A stretch of DNA of 5,894 nt from an uncultured Angelakisella sp. GTDB taxonomy: Bacteria; Bacillota; Clostridia; Oscillospirales; Ruminococcaceae. The notes beneath the pieces are model-generated. The model had not been told where the DNA came from, searched no databases, and saw only the letters and a program-made list of their open reading frames with translations. The translations under genes and the position numbers were made by a program. The stretch spans positions 1 to 5,894 of the forward strand of contig CAJFUT010000079.1 of the NCBI GenBank assembly GCA_904420255.1, read 5' to 3'. Positions 1 through 5,684 of the stretch are shown in pieces (positions within the stretch are counted from its first letter, which is position 1; each line of letters starts with the position of its first letter).

Positions 1-112
1 CCAGGCTGCCGGGCCCCTCGGGAAGCCTGGCGCTTCGCAGAACTGCCCACAGCTTTACCAGGGGGAGAGCGGAGGCTTGGAGCCGTCCACGAAACCAATG
101 GCGGGCCAAGCC
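1..112. other. Gene-free left edge with short inverted repeats
   Basis: No credible gene is seen. CCAGGCT (1-7) pairs with AGCCTGG (24-30), and GGCTTGG (74-80) pairs with CCAAGCC (106-112), both perfect over 7 bp. On the minus strand, 35-20 reads AAGCGCCAGGCTTCCC. This resembles ACGCTAGGCTTC in the right array (5765-5776), so the left array may continue past the window edge. That resemblance is short and tentative. Confidence 0.4.
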
Positions 113-161
113 GGAGCCCCCCTGCACCCCCTTTCGCCTCTGAGGGGGCCCGGGGGGCTCC
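113..161. repeat. Large nested GC-rich inverted repeat
   Basis: GGAGCCCCCC (113-122) is perfectly complementary to GGGGGGCTCC (152-161). Inside it, CCCCCT (127-132) pairs with AGGGGG (143-148) around a 10-nt loop. The result is a long two-tier hairpin 3 bp from the GGCCGCTCTTTG motif that leads into hairpin B. There is no T-run on either side. It belongs to the same hairpin-dense flank. Confidence 0.6.
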
Positions 162-170
162 CCGGCCGCT

Positions 171-365
171 CTTTGTCACTTTCTCTCGGCAGAGAAAGTG
201 AAGCCCGGACTCCCGGTGCGACCGGAGTAAAAACAAGAATGGCAACTTAGCGGGGATGAAAAAAGAGTTCAAGGGGTTTGCCCCTTTGGTCAGTCTTTGG
301 TTACTTTCTTCTGATGAAGAAAGTAACAAATGCGGCGTTGCGCGGAGAGCGGAACAAAGATAGAA
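171..365 (-). repeat. Left copy of a composite two-hairpin repeat (A + B)
   Basis: This non-coding repeat lies downstream of prkC. Hairpin B: CACTTTCTCT (177-186), loop CGGC, AGAGAAAGTG (191-200), a perfect 10-bp stem extended by T176-A201. A small CCGGT-GCG-ACCGG stem follows at 213-225. Hairpin A: GTTACTTTCTTC (300-311), loop TGAT, GAAGAAAGTAAC (316-327), a perfect 12-bp stem. Positions 171-229 match the reverse complement of 5787-5845 at 57/59 with no gap. Positions 294-327 match the reverse complement of 5723-5756 at 33/34. Positions 347-365 match the reverse complement of 5685-5703 at 17/19. The spacing A to B (centre to centre) is 125 bp, 34 more than in the right copy. Order along the minus strand equals that of the right copy along the plus strand, so the copies are inverted. 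No coding sequence is seen. Confidence 0.85.
271..286. repeat. Extra mini-hairpin inside the left repeat copy
   Basis: AAGGGG (271-276), loop TTTG, CCCCTT (281-286) forms a 6-bp stem that the right copy lacks. CTTTGGT follows at 284-290 and recurs at 295-301 just before hairpin A. The stem therefore looks like a small additional module with the same flank as the larger hairpins, inserted between B and A. Confidence 0.5.
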
Positions 366-394
366 TAAGGCGCGACGGTGCAGAATAAGAGGTT

Positions 395-409
395 GCGGGC
401 TTCGCCCGC
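395..409. other. Short hairpin immediately after the prkC stop
   Basis: GCGGGC (395-400), loop TTC, GCCCGC (404-409) is a perfect 6-bp stem that begins at the base after the prkC TAA (412-410). In the direction of transcription it is followed by AACCTCTTATTC, which has no proper U-tract. It could be a weak terminator or an mRNA 3' stabilising stem; a canonical intrinsic terminator is not supported. Confidence 0.4.
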
Positions 410-2416
410 TTAGAAATTATCTTTGTTGTCTGCCAGCAGGCTGGATGTGCCCTCCTCGAAGTTGACCTCAAAGCTCTGGTAGAGGCTGCCGTCGATATAG
501 ACGTCGGCGATGGAGGAGCCCTCCCCGGTGAGGGGGATCATGATGGACCGCTGCTCCGCCGGGTCGATGTTCTCGGAATAGACCTCCACGCCGTCCAGCT
601 GCACCACCACCCGGTAGGTATCCCCGGATTCCTGCATGGCGGTGGTGAAGAAGACCCGCATCTTGTAGTCGGCGGTGGGGATCACCTCATCGCTGGCCAC
701 CGTCAGGTAGACGGTGCTGCCGATGTCCAGGCGGGCGGGGTGCTTGGGGTTCTGGTTGATGACGGTGTCGTAGTCCAGGGTGCTGGCCTCATAGGTGACG
801 CTGGCCTTGAGGCCCGCGTCCTCCAGCATCTCCTCGGCGTCCCGCAGGTCGTAGGTCATCACGTCCGGGACCACCACCTTCTCCTTGCCGGTGCCGGTGC
901 TGACGAAGACGGTGATGGTGTCGCCGCTGACCACCGTTTCGTTCATGCCGGGGCTGGTCTGGGTGACGTTGCCCTCGGCGATGGTGGGGCTGGTCTCCTG
1001 GACGGTTTCATACTTGAGGCCCAGCTCGGTGAGCTTGGCGTAGACCAGCGCCGCCTCCTGGTCCTTGAAGTCCGGGAGGGTGATGGTCTGGCTGCCGGTG
1101 CTCACCTTCACCTGGATGGTGATGCCCTCTTTCACCCGCTTGCCCGAGGTGGGGGTCTGCTCGAAGATGACCCCGGCGGGGTACTGGTTATTGAATTCCT
1201 GGCTCTCCACCTCCAGGGTGTAGAGGTCGCTGTCCCGCACCTCCTCGTAGCTCTGGCCCACCAGGTTGGGGCAGTCCATCTCCGGCACCTTCTCGAAGGG
1301 CCGGTTGATGGCCACCATCACCCCCATGAAGATGAGGGTGCCCACCACAAAGGCGCAGGTGATGCCGAAAAGCACCGTCAGGTAGGTGATCTTCCGCCGG
1401 CGGCGCCCCCTGCGGGAGGGGGTTTCCGGGTCGGTCCGGCCGCCGGAGCGGCGGCTGCCGGCGGGGCGCTTGCCGCCCTCCTTCCTGGCCGGGGCCTGGC
1501 CGGGGGTGTTGTCGTCCATGAACCGCTGGACGTCGGTGCGGCGCTCCAGGGCGGTTTCCAGCTCGGCGTAGCCAAAGAGCACATTGGGGTCGCTGAGGAA
1601 TTTTTCCAGGTCCCGGAGCATCTCCCCGGCGGTCTGGTAGCGGCGGTCCGGGTCCTTGCACATGGCCTTGACGGTGATGTCCTCCAGCCCCTCGGGGATC
1701 TCCGGGTTCAGCTCCCGGGGGCGGATGGGCCGGTCCTCGATCTGCTTGAGGGCCACCCCGATGGGGGAATCCCCCTCGAAGGGGAGCCGCCCGGTGATCA
1801 TCTCAAAGAGGATGACCCCGGCGGAATAGATATCCGCCCGCTGGTCCACCACCGCGTCCCCCCGGGCCTGCTCCGGGCTGATGTAGTGGACCGAGCCGAT
1901 GGCCTTGTCGGTCATGGTCCGGGACTGGGACATGGTGAAGCGGGCAATGCCGAAATCCATCACCTTGATGGTGCCGTCGTTTTTCACCATGATGTTCTGG
2001 GGCTTGATGTCCCGGTGGACGATGCCGTTGTCGTGGGCGTGCTGGAGGGCCAGCATCAGCTGCATGGCCAGGGCGGCGGCCACCTTGGGGGCCACCACCT
2101 TCTTCTTCTCGATATATTCCTTCAGGGTGATGCCCTGGACGTACTCCATGATGATGACGGGGTTCTGGCGGTCCAGCAGCACATCGTAGATTTTGACGAT
2201 GTTGGGGTGGTTCAGGGAATAGATGGCCTTGGATTCGTTCCGGAAGCGCCGGAGGGATTCGTCGTTGCCGGCGTATTCGTCCCGGAGCATCTTGATGGCC
2301 ACCGGGCGGTTTTCCGCCGTATCAAAGCCCCGGTAGACATTGGCCATCCCCCCCACCCCGATGAGCTCCTCGATGAGGTACCGGCCTTCCAGCATTTTTC
2401 CCAGTACATTATCCAT
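410..2416 (-). CDS. prkC: PASTA-domain membrane Ser/Thr protein kinase (PrkC/PknB/Stk family)
   Basis: This 668-aa protein is a eukaryotic-like Ser/Thr kinase. In this family the extracellular PASTA repeats bind peptidoglycan fragments or lipid II, and the cytosolic kinase phosphorylates cell-wall, division and translation proteins. Kinase residues visible: glycine loop GVGGMANVY (20-28), VAIK Lys42, alpha-C Glu61, HRDIKPQN (134-141, catalytic Asp136), DFG (154-156), an activation loop rich in Ser/Thr (about 161-175, including T167 and T169) and SPE (180-182). A Pro/Arg/Lys-rich juxtamembrane linker (about 303-342) leads to one transmembrane helix (about 343-370). Three PASTA-like repeats follow at about 377-439, 442-507 and 511-575. 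A C-terminal domain of about 90 residues (580-668) is outside PASTA, predicted beta-rich and resembles in position the terminal domain of B. subtilis PrkC. The ATG has GAGGAG 7 nt upstream and overlaps the end of prpC by 8 nt, a coupling that fits the kinase/phosphatase pairing. Family assignment is very secure; ligand and substrates are inferred from the family. Confidence 0.97.
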   Translation of the reverse strand: MDNVLGKMLEGRYLIEELIGVGGMANVYRGFDTAENRPVAIKMLRDEYAGNDESLRRFRNESKAIYSLNHPNIVKIYDVLLDRQNPVIIMEYVQGITLKEYIEKKKVVAPKVAAALAMQLMLALQHAHDNGIVHRDIKPQNIMVKNDGTIKVMDFGIARFTMSQSRTMTDKAIGSVHYISPEQARGDAVVDQRADIYSAGVILFEMITGRLPFEGDSPIGVALKQIEDRPIRPRELNPEIPEGLEDITVKAMCKDPDRRYQTAGEMLRDLEKFLSDPNVLFGYAELETALERRTDVQRFMDDNTPGQAPARKEGGKRPAGSRRSGGRTDPETPSRRGRRRRKITYLTVLFGITCAFVVGTLIFMGVMVAINRPFEKVPEMDCPNLVGQSYEEVRDSDLYTLEVESQEFNNQYPAGVIFEQTPTSGKRVKEGITIQVKVSTGSQTITLPDFKDQEAALVYAKLTELGLKYETVQETSPTIAEGNVTQTSPGMNETVVSGDTITVFVSTGTGKEKVVVPDVMTYDLRDAEEMLEDAGLKASVTYEASTLDYDTVINQNPKHPARLDIGSTVYLTVASDEVIPTADYKMRVFFTTAMQESGDTYRVVVQLDGVEVYSENIDPAEQRSIMIPLTGEGSSIADVYIDGSLYQSFEVNFEEGTSSLLADNKDNF

Positions 2417-3161
2417 TCTCGTTCTCCTCGTAGTGAATGATCACCGCCGTGATGTTGTCCTTGCCGCCCCGGGCGTTGGCCGCGTCCATGAGGCACCGGC
2501 CGTCGTCCTGGGCCGCCGCCTGGCGGACGCAGGCCCGGAGGGTGGCGGGGTCCAGCATATTGTAAAGGCCGTCGGAGCAGAGGAGGAGGATATCCCCCGG
2601 CTCCAGGCCGGCGGTGCTGTAGGCGATGTCCACCGTGGGCTCCACCCCCACCGCCCGGGTGAGGCTGTGGCGGTCCGGGTGGGTTTGGGCCTGCTCCGCC
2701 GTGATCCGCCCCCGCTCCAGCAGCATCTGGGCCCGGGTGTGGTCCACGGTGAGCTGCCGCAGCTCCTCCCCCCGCAGGAGGTAGCCCCGGCTGTCCCCCA
2801 CGCTGGCAAGGTAGGCCTGGCGGCCGGTGACCACCGCCAGGCAGACGGTGGTGCCCATGCCGGCCATGGTTTCCGGGTCCTGGGCCGCCTTGTCGTAGAC
2901 CATGGCGTTGGCGGTGGTGACGGCGCTTTCCAGGATCATATAGACCGAGCGCTGGTCCAGGCCCTCCCGGTAGGAGCTTTCCAGCATCCTGCGGATCTCC
3001 TCGCAGGCGATGGCGCTGGCCACCCCTCCGGCGTTTTCGCCTCCCAGGCCGTCGCAGACCACCCCGTAGGCGAAATCCGGGGAGAACACCTCCCCGGCGA
3101 ACCGGTCCTCATTGACCTCCCGCACCAGGCCCTTATCGGTGGCGCCGGTCAGCCTCAGCAC
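2409..3161 (-). CDS. prpC: PP2C-type Ser/Thr phosphatase (Stp/PrpC family)
   Basis: This is a cytosolic PPM/PP2C metal-dependent phosphatase of 250 aa, the usual size for bacterial Stp/PrpC. In the family it reverses phosphorylation by the adjacent PASTA kinase, including kinase autophosphorylation. Conserved motifs, numbered from the GTG start: TDKG then NED (Asp19), VCDGLGG (Asp37, Gly38), GTTV, VGDSRGYLLR, LTVDHT, SLTRAVG, CSDGL (Asp197) and GGKDN (Asp235). All expected metal-ligand aspartates are present, so it should be active. The start is uncertain. A GTG at 3161 has AGGGGG 8 nt upstream (an SD that pairs with one G-U wobble), while an in-frame TTG at 3167 has that site only 2 nt away, so GTG is preferred. 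It lies 26 nt after rlmN and its stop TAA lies inside the start of prkC. Function is secure; the start is probable. Confidence 0.95.
   Translation of the reverse strand: MLRLTGATDKGLVREVNEDRFAGEVFSPDFAYGVVCDGLGGENAGGVASAIACEEIRRMLESSYREGLDQRSVYMILESAVTTANAMVYDKAAQDPETMAGMGTTVCLAVVTGRQAYLASVGDSRGYLLRGEELRQLTVDHTRAQMLLERGRITAEQAQTHPDRHSLTRAVGVEPTVDIAYSTAGLEPGDILLLCSDGLYNMLDPATLRACVRQAAAQDDGRCLMDAANARGGKDNITAVIIHYEENENG
2424..2429 (-). promoter_or_regulatory. Ribosome binding site of prkC inside prpC
   Basis: GAGGAG on the minus strand sits 7 nt before the prkC ATG, within the last codons of prpC (Glu-Glu of HYEENENG). Together with the 8-nt gene overlap it suggests that kinase synthesis is coupled to phosphatase translation. 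Confidence 0.75.
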
Positions 3162-3169
3162 GGCCAAAC

Positions 3170-3175
3170 CCCCCT
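3170..3175 (-). promoter_or_regulatory. Probable ribosome binding site of prpC
   Basis: The minus strand reads AGAGGGGGG just before prpC. AGGGGG is 8 nt from the GTG at 3161 but only 2 nt from the TTG at 3167. It is non-consensus (G for A in AGGAGG, allowed by wobble), which makes it the weakest SD of the four genes. It supports the shorter protein. Confidence 0.55.
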
Positions 3176-3187
3176 CTCACACTGTCC

Positions 3188-4264
3188 TCATTCCAAAATC
3201 CGTTCATCCTCAAAACGATCCCCGCCCTCCCGGGGCTTCAGGCCCCCCTGGCGGCGGAGCTGGCCGCAGGCGGCGGAAATATCGCTGCCCAGCTCCCGGC
3301 GGACGGTGGCGTTGATCCCCAGCTCCCCCAGCCGGGCGGCGAAGGCCTCCACCGCCCGGCGGCTGCTCCGGCGGGTGGCCCGCTCCTTCACCGGGTTGAC
3401 CGGGATCAGGTTCACGTGGCAGTTCTGCCCCCGGAGGAGCCCTGCCAGGGCCTCCGCCCCGGCGGGGGTGTCGTTGACCCCGTCGATGAGGGCGTATTCG
3501 TAGGAGATCCGCCGCCCGGTGGCTTCAAAGTAATCCCGGCAGGCGGCCATCAGCTCCCCGATGGGCCAGCGGCTGTTCACCGGCATGATGGCGGAGCGGG
3601 TGGCGTCGTCGGGGGCGTGGAGGGAAACCGACAGGGTCAGCCCCAGCCGCCGCTCCCCCAGCCGCCGGATGCCGTCCACCAGGCCGCAGGTGCTTAAGGA
3701 AACGTGGCGCAGGCTCAGGTTCTGGCCCTGGGGGGAGGAGAGGATCTCCAGGAACTTCATCACATTCTCAAAGTTATCCAGGGGCTCCCCGATGCCCATA
3801 AGCACCAGGGAGGAGATGGGCCGTCCCATCTGGCGCTGGGCCTCGTAGACCTCCCCCAGCATCTCCCCGGGGGTGAGGTTCCGCACCAGCCCCCCCAGGG
3901 TGGAGGCGCAGAACCGGCAGCCCATCCGGCATCCCACCTGGGTGGAAATGCAGAGGCTGGGGCCGTGGTGGTACTCCATCCAGACCGTTTCCACGCAGTT
4001 GCCGTCCTCCAGCGCAAAGAGGAACTTCCGGGTGCCGTCCAGGGCGGATTCCAGCTTCAGCCGGGTCGACACCGGGGCGATTTTGGCCCGGCTCTCCAGC
4101 TCCCGGCGCAGGGCGGCGGGGAGGTTTGTCATCTCCCCAAAGGAGGAAGCCTGCTTCTGGTGGAGCCACTGGTAAAGCTGCCGGGCCCGGAAGGCGGGCT
4201 CCTGCAGCTCCCCCGTCACCCAGGCGGAAAGCTCCGGCAGGGTGAGGGAAGAAAGGTCGGTCAC
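3188..4264 (-). CDS. rlmN: Dual-specificity 23S rRNA A2503 / tRNA A37 C2-methyltransferase RlmN
   Basis: This is a radical-SAM enzyme that makes 2-methyladenosine at 23S rRNA A2503 in the peptidyl-transferase centre, and in E. coli also at A37 of some tRNAs. The product is 358 aa, normal for the family. It carries the 4Fe-4S motif Cys112-X3-Cys116-X2-Cys119 (GCRMGCRFC). The upstream Cys105 in SLCIST corresponds to E. coli Cys118, and Cys333 in SAACGQL corresponds to E. coli Cys355, the methyl-carrying cysteine. The SAM-contacting MGIGEP (156-161) and SLSTCG (189-194) are also present. Open frame extends to 4468, but translation should begin at the GTG at 4264, because AGGAGG lies 7 nt upstream and RlmN N-terminal homology (LSSLTLPEL) starts right there. 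The GTG overlaps the rsmB stop codon (GTGA), indicating coupled translation. Cfr, the A2503 C8-methylating resistance homologue, is the main alternative; the operon context favours RlmN. Confidence 0.96.
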   Translation of the reverse strand: MTDLSSLTLPELSAWVTGELQEPAFRARQLYQWLHQKQASSFGEMTNLPAALRRELESRAKIAPVSTRLKLESALDGTRKFLFALEDGNCVETVWMEYHHGPSLCISTQVGCRMGCRFCASTLGGLVRNLTPGEMLGEVYEAQRQMGRPISSLVLMGIGEPLDNFENVMKFLEILSSPQGQNLSLRHVSLSTCGLVDGIRRLGERRLGLTLSVSLHAPDDATRSAIMPVNSRWPIGELMAACRDYFEATGRRISYEYALIDGVNDTPAGAEALAGLLRGQNCHVNLIPVNPVKERATRRSSRRAVEAFAARLGELGINATVRRELGSDISAACGQLRRQGGLKPREGGDRFEDERILE

Positions 4265-5559
4265 GCAAAGCCCTCCTTCCGCTCCAGCGCCGCCACAAAG
4301 AAGCCGTCGCAGTCCAGCCCCTCCCGGCCGCGGATGTAGGTCTTGGGAGGCGCCGCCGTCCGGTACTCGGGGTGGGCGGCCAGGAACCGCTCCACCACCC
4401 CTTCGTTTTCCTGGGGGTTGAGGGTGCAGGTGGAGTAGACCAGCCGGCCCCCCGGCTTCAGATAGCATGAGGCGGTATCGAGTATATTATACTGCACATC
4501 CGGCAGTCCGTCCAGAGAATCCAGGGGCTTGTAGCGGATTTCCGGCTTCCGCCGCAGGGTGCCGAAGCCGGAGCAGACCACGTCGCAGAGGACCCGGTCG
4601 AACCGCCCCAGGAGGGCGGGGTCGGGCTCCCGGGCGTCCCCCGGGCAGGTTTCCACCGAGGCGAGGCCCAGCCGGGCGGCCCCCTCCTCCACCAGCCGGA
4701 GGCGCTGGGGGTAGAGGTCCCGGGCCAGGAGGCGGCCCCGGTCCCCCATCAGCTGGGCCAGGGTGAAGGTCTTGCCCCCCGGGGCGGCGCAGAGGTCCAG
4801 CACCTCCATGCCGGGGCGGGGGTCCAGGGCGGCGGCGCAGAGCTGGCTGGAAATATCCTGGATGTGGAAAAGCCCCTCCCGGAAGGCGGCCAGCTCCCCC
4901 ACCGGGCCGGGGTCCACCAGCCGCAGGGCCCCCGGCACCCCGGGGACCTCCTCCGACGCCACCCCCTCCTCCCGGAGCCGCTCCCGCAGGGCGGCGGGGG
5001 CGGTCCTTTGGGTGTTGACCCGGGCGAACACCGGGGCGGGGCCCCGGGTCCCCTCCAGGATCTCCAGGGCGGTTTCGTGGCCGTAGCCCCTGCGCCAGAG
5101 CTGGATCAGGGGGCCGGGCACCGAGTATTCCACCGAAAGGGCCCCCAGCTTGTCCTTGGGGGCGGGGCAGCGGCAGCCCTCCCGGCTCATGGCCCGCAGC
5201 ACCCCGTTGACAAAGCCGGCGGCCTTCCCGGCCCCCAGGGCCCGGGCGGTTTCCACGCTCTGGCCCACGGCGGCGGCAGGGGGCACCGACGGCATATACA
5301 TCAGCTGATAGGCCCCCAGCCGCAGGGCCGCCCGGACGGCGGGGTCCATCTTCAGCACCGGAACCCGGCTGTAGTGGCTCAGGGTCCAATCCAGGGTGAT
5401 CCGCCGCTCCAGCACCCCGTAAAAGAGGGCGGAGCAGAAGGCCCTGTCCCGCCGGGGGAGGTCCCCCCGCCGGAAGTAGGGCTCCAGCACCAGGTTGGAA
5501 TAGCTGCCGTCCCGCTCCACGTCCATGAGGGCGGCGGCAGCGATCTGCCGGGAATCCAT
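4261..5559 (-). CDS. rsmB: 16S rRNA (cytosine-967 C5) methyltransferase RsmB
   Basis: This SAM-dependent enzyme forms 5-methylcytosine at C967 of 16S rRNA. The 432-aa length fits RsmB/Sun proteins. The N-terminal NusB-like RNA-binding domain occupies about 1-130 (early DGSYSNL, then YQLMYMPSVPPAAAVGQSVE and AAGFVNGVLR). The C-terminal Rossmann methyltransferase domain has the FHIQDISSQL lead-in (231-240), SAM-binding motif I DLCAAPGGKT (255-264), motif IV Cys329 in CDVVCSGFG and motif VI catalytic Cys378 in YSTCTLNPQENE. The residue before Cys329 is Val, where the family normally has Pro (DAPCSG/DVPCSG); both cysteines are intact. The ATG has AAGGAG 9 nt upstream, and a GC hairpin abuts that site. 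It is the first gene of the visible operon and overlaps rlmN by 4 nt. In many Firmicutes def, fmt and a zinc-protease gene precede it; here 335 bp of hairpin repeats do. Confidence 0.96.
   Translation of the reverse strand: MDSRQIAAAALMDVERDGSYSNLVLEPYFRRGDLPRRDRAFCSALFYGVLERRITLDWTLSHYSRVPVLKMDPAVRAALRLGAYQLMYMPSVPPAAAVGQSVETARALGAGKAAGFVNGVLRAMSREGCRCPAPKDKLGALSVEYSVPGPLIQLWRRGYGHETALEILEGTRGPAPVFARVNTQRTAPAALRERLREEGVASEEVPGVPGALRLVDPGPVGELAAFREGLFHIQDISSQLCAAALDPRPGMEVLDLCAAPGGKTFTLAQLMGDRGRLLARDLYPQRLRLVEEGAARLGLASVETCPGDAREPDPALLGRFDRVLCDVVCSGFGTLRRKPEIRYKPLDSLDGLPDVQYNILDTASCYLKPGGRLVYSTCTLNPQENEGVVERFLAAHPEYRTAAPPKTYIRGREGLDCDGFFVAALERKEGFA
4272..4277 (-). promoter_or_regulatory. Ribosome binding site fixing the rlmN GTG start
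   Basis: The minus strand reads AGGAGG, a perfect anti-SD match, 7 nt before the GTG at 4264. It lies inside the last codons of rsmB, so ribosomes finishing rsmB (TGA at 4263-4261) end directly on the rlmN start. This decides for the GTG over starts further upstream in the same open frame. Confidence 0.85.
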
Positions 5560-5568
5560 TCTTGATCA

Positions 5569-5574
5569 CTCCTT
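5569..5574 (-). promoter_or_regulatory. Ribosome binding site of rsmB
   Basis: AAGGAG on the minus strand is 9 nt before the rsmB ATG. Its first three bases (AAG, 5574-5572) can pair with CTT at 5597-5595 as the base of an adjacent hairpin, so access to it could depend on RNA folding. Confidence 0.75.
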
Positions 5575-5597
5575 GCGGGGGAGCCCCCGCGGGCAAG
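5572..5597 (-). promoter_or_regulatory. GC-rich leader hairpin touching the rsmB SD
   Basis: In the untranslated leader of rsmB, 5575-5580 (GCGGGG on plus) pairs perfectly with 5585-5590 (CCCCGC), leaving loop GAGC. CTTGC (5572-5576) and GCAAG (5593-5597) can form an alternative or outer stem. The outer arm includes half of the SD. Neither strand has a T-run after it, so it is not an intrinsic terminator. A translational role is possible but inferred only from position. Confidence 0.45.
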
Positions 5598-5684
5598 TCC
5601 GTGAGCTGCGGTTCGTGAATCGCCAGTTTGTGGGCCGCTCTTTGGGGGCCGGAGGCCCCCACTCCTTTGCAACGCTGGATTTCT
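5598..5684. other. Gene-free leader region upstream of rsmB
   Basis: Apart from the GC hairpin at 5643-5661, nothing coding is visible. On the minus strand no pair of -35/-10 boxes with 16-18 bp spacing could be found; the only AT-rich stretch (about 5680-5694) belongs to the repeat. The operon promoter is therefore unrecognised here or lies to the right of the window. Confidence 0.4.
5643..5661. repeat. GC-rich hairpin bordering the right array
   Basis: TGGGGGCC (5643-5650), loop GGA, GGCCCCCA (5654-5661) is a perfect 8-bp stem. The motif GGCCGCTCTTTG directly before it (5633-5644) is identical to 164-175, which precedes hairpin B on the left. Different hairpins thus share the same flank. 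There is no T-run, so a terminator is unlikely. Confidence 0.6.

Noticed and set aside
177..327. Hairpins A and B as intrinsic terminators
   Set aside because: Their stems are AT-rich next to the loop and no T-run follows on either strand, so they do not fit the terminator pattern even though they lie between operons.
740..2440. 566-codon open frame on the plus strand antisense to prkC
   Set aside because: It mirrors a real gene with strong G/C third-position bias, which removes stops from the opposite strand. Its product is low-complexity (His, Gly, Asp, Val, Leu runs), has no domain, and the sense frame has every kinase motif.
2340..3503. Plus-strand frame of 387 codons across prpC and the end of rlmN
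   Set aside because: It spans three minus-strand genes, has no recognisable motif and arises from the same GC skew. The shorter plus-strand frames at 3704-4339 and 4864-5565 are rejected for the same reason.
4265..4468. N-terminal extension of rlmN by 68 codons
   Set aside because: The extra residues are an out-of-frame reading of rsmB (Gly/Arg/Pro-rich). Normal RlmN length and a perfect SD both point to the GTG at 4264.
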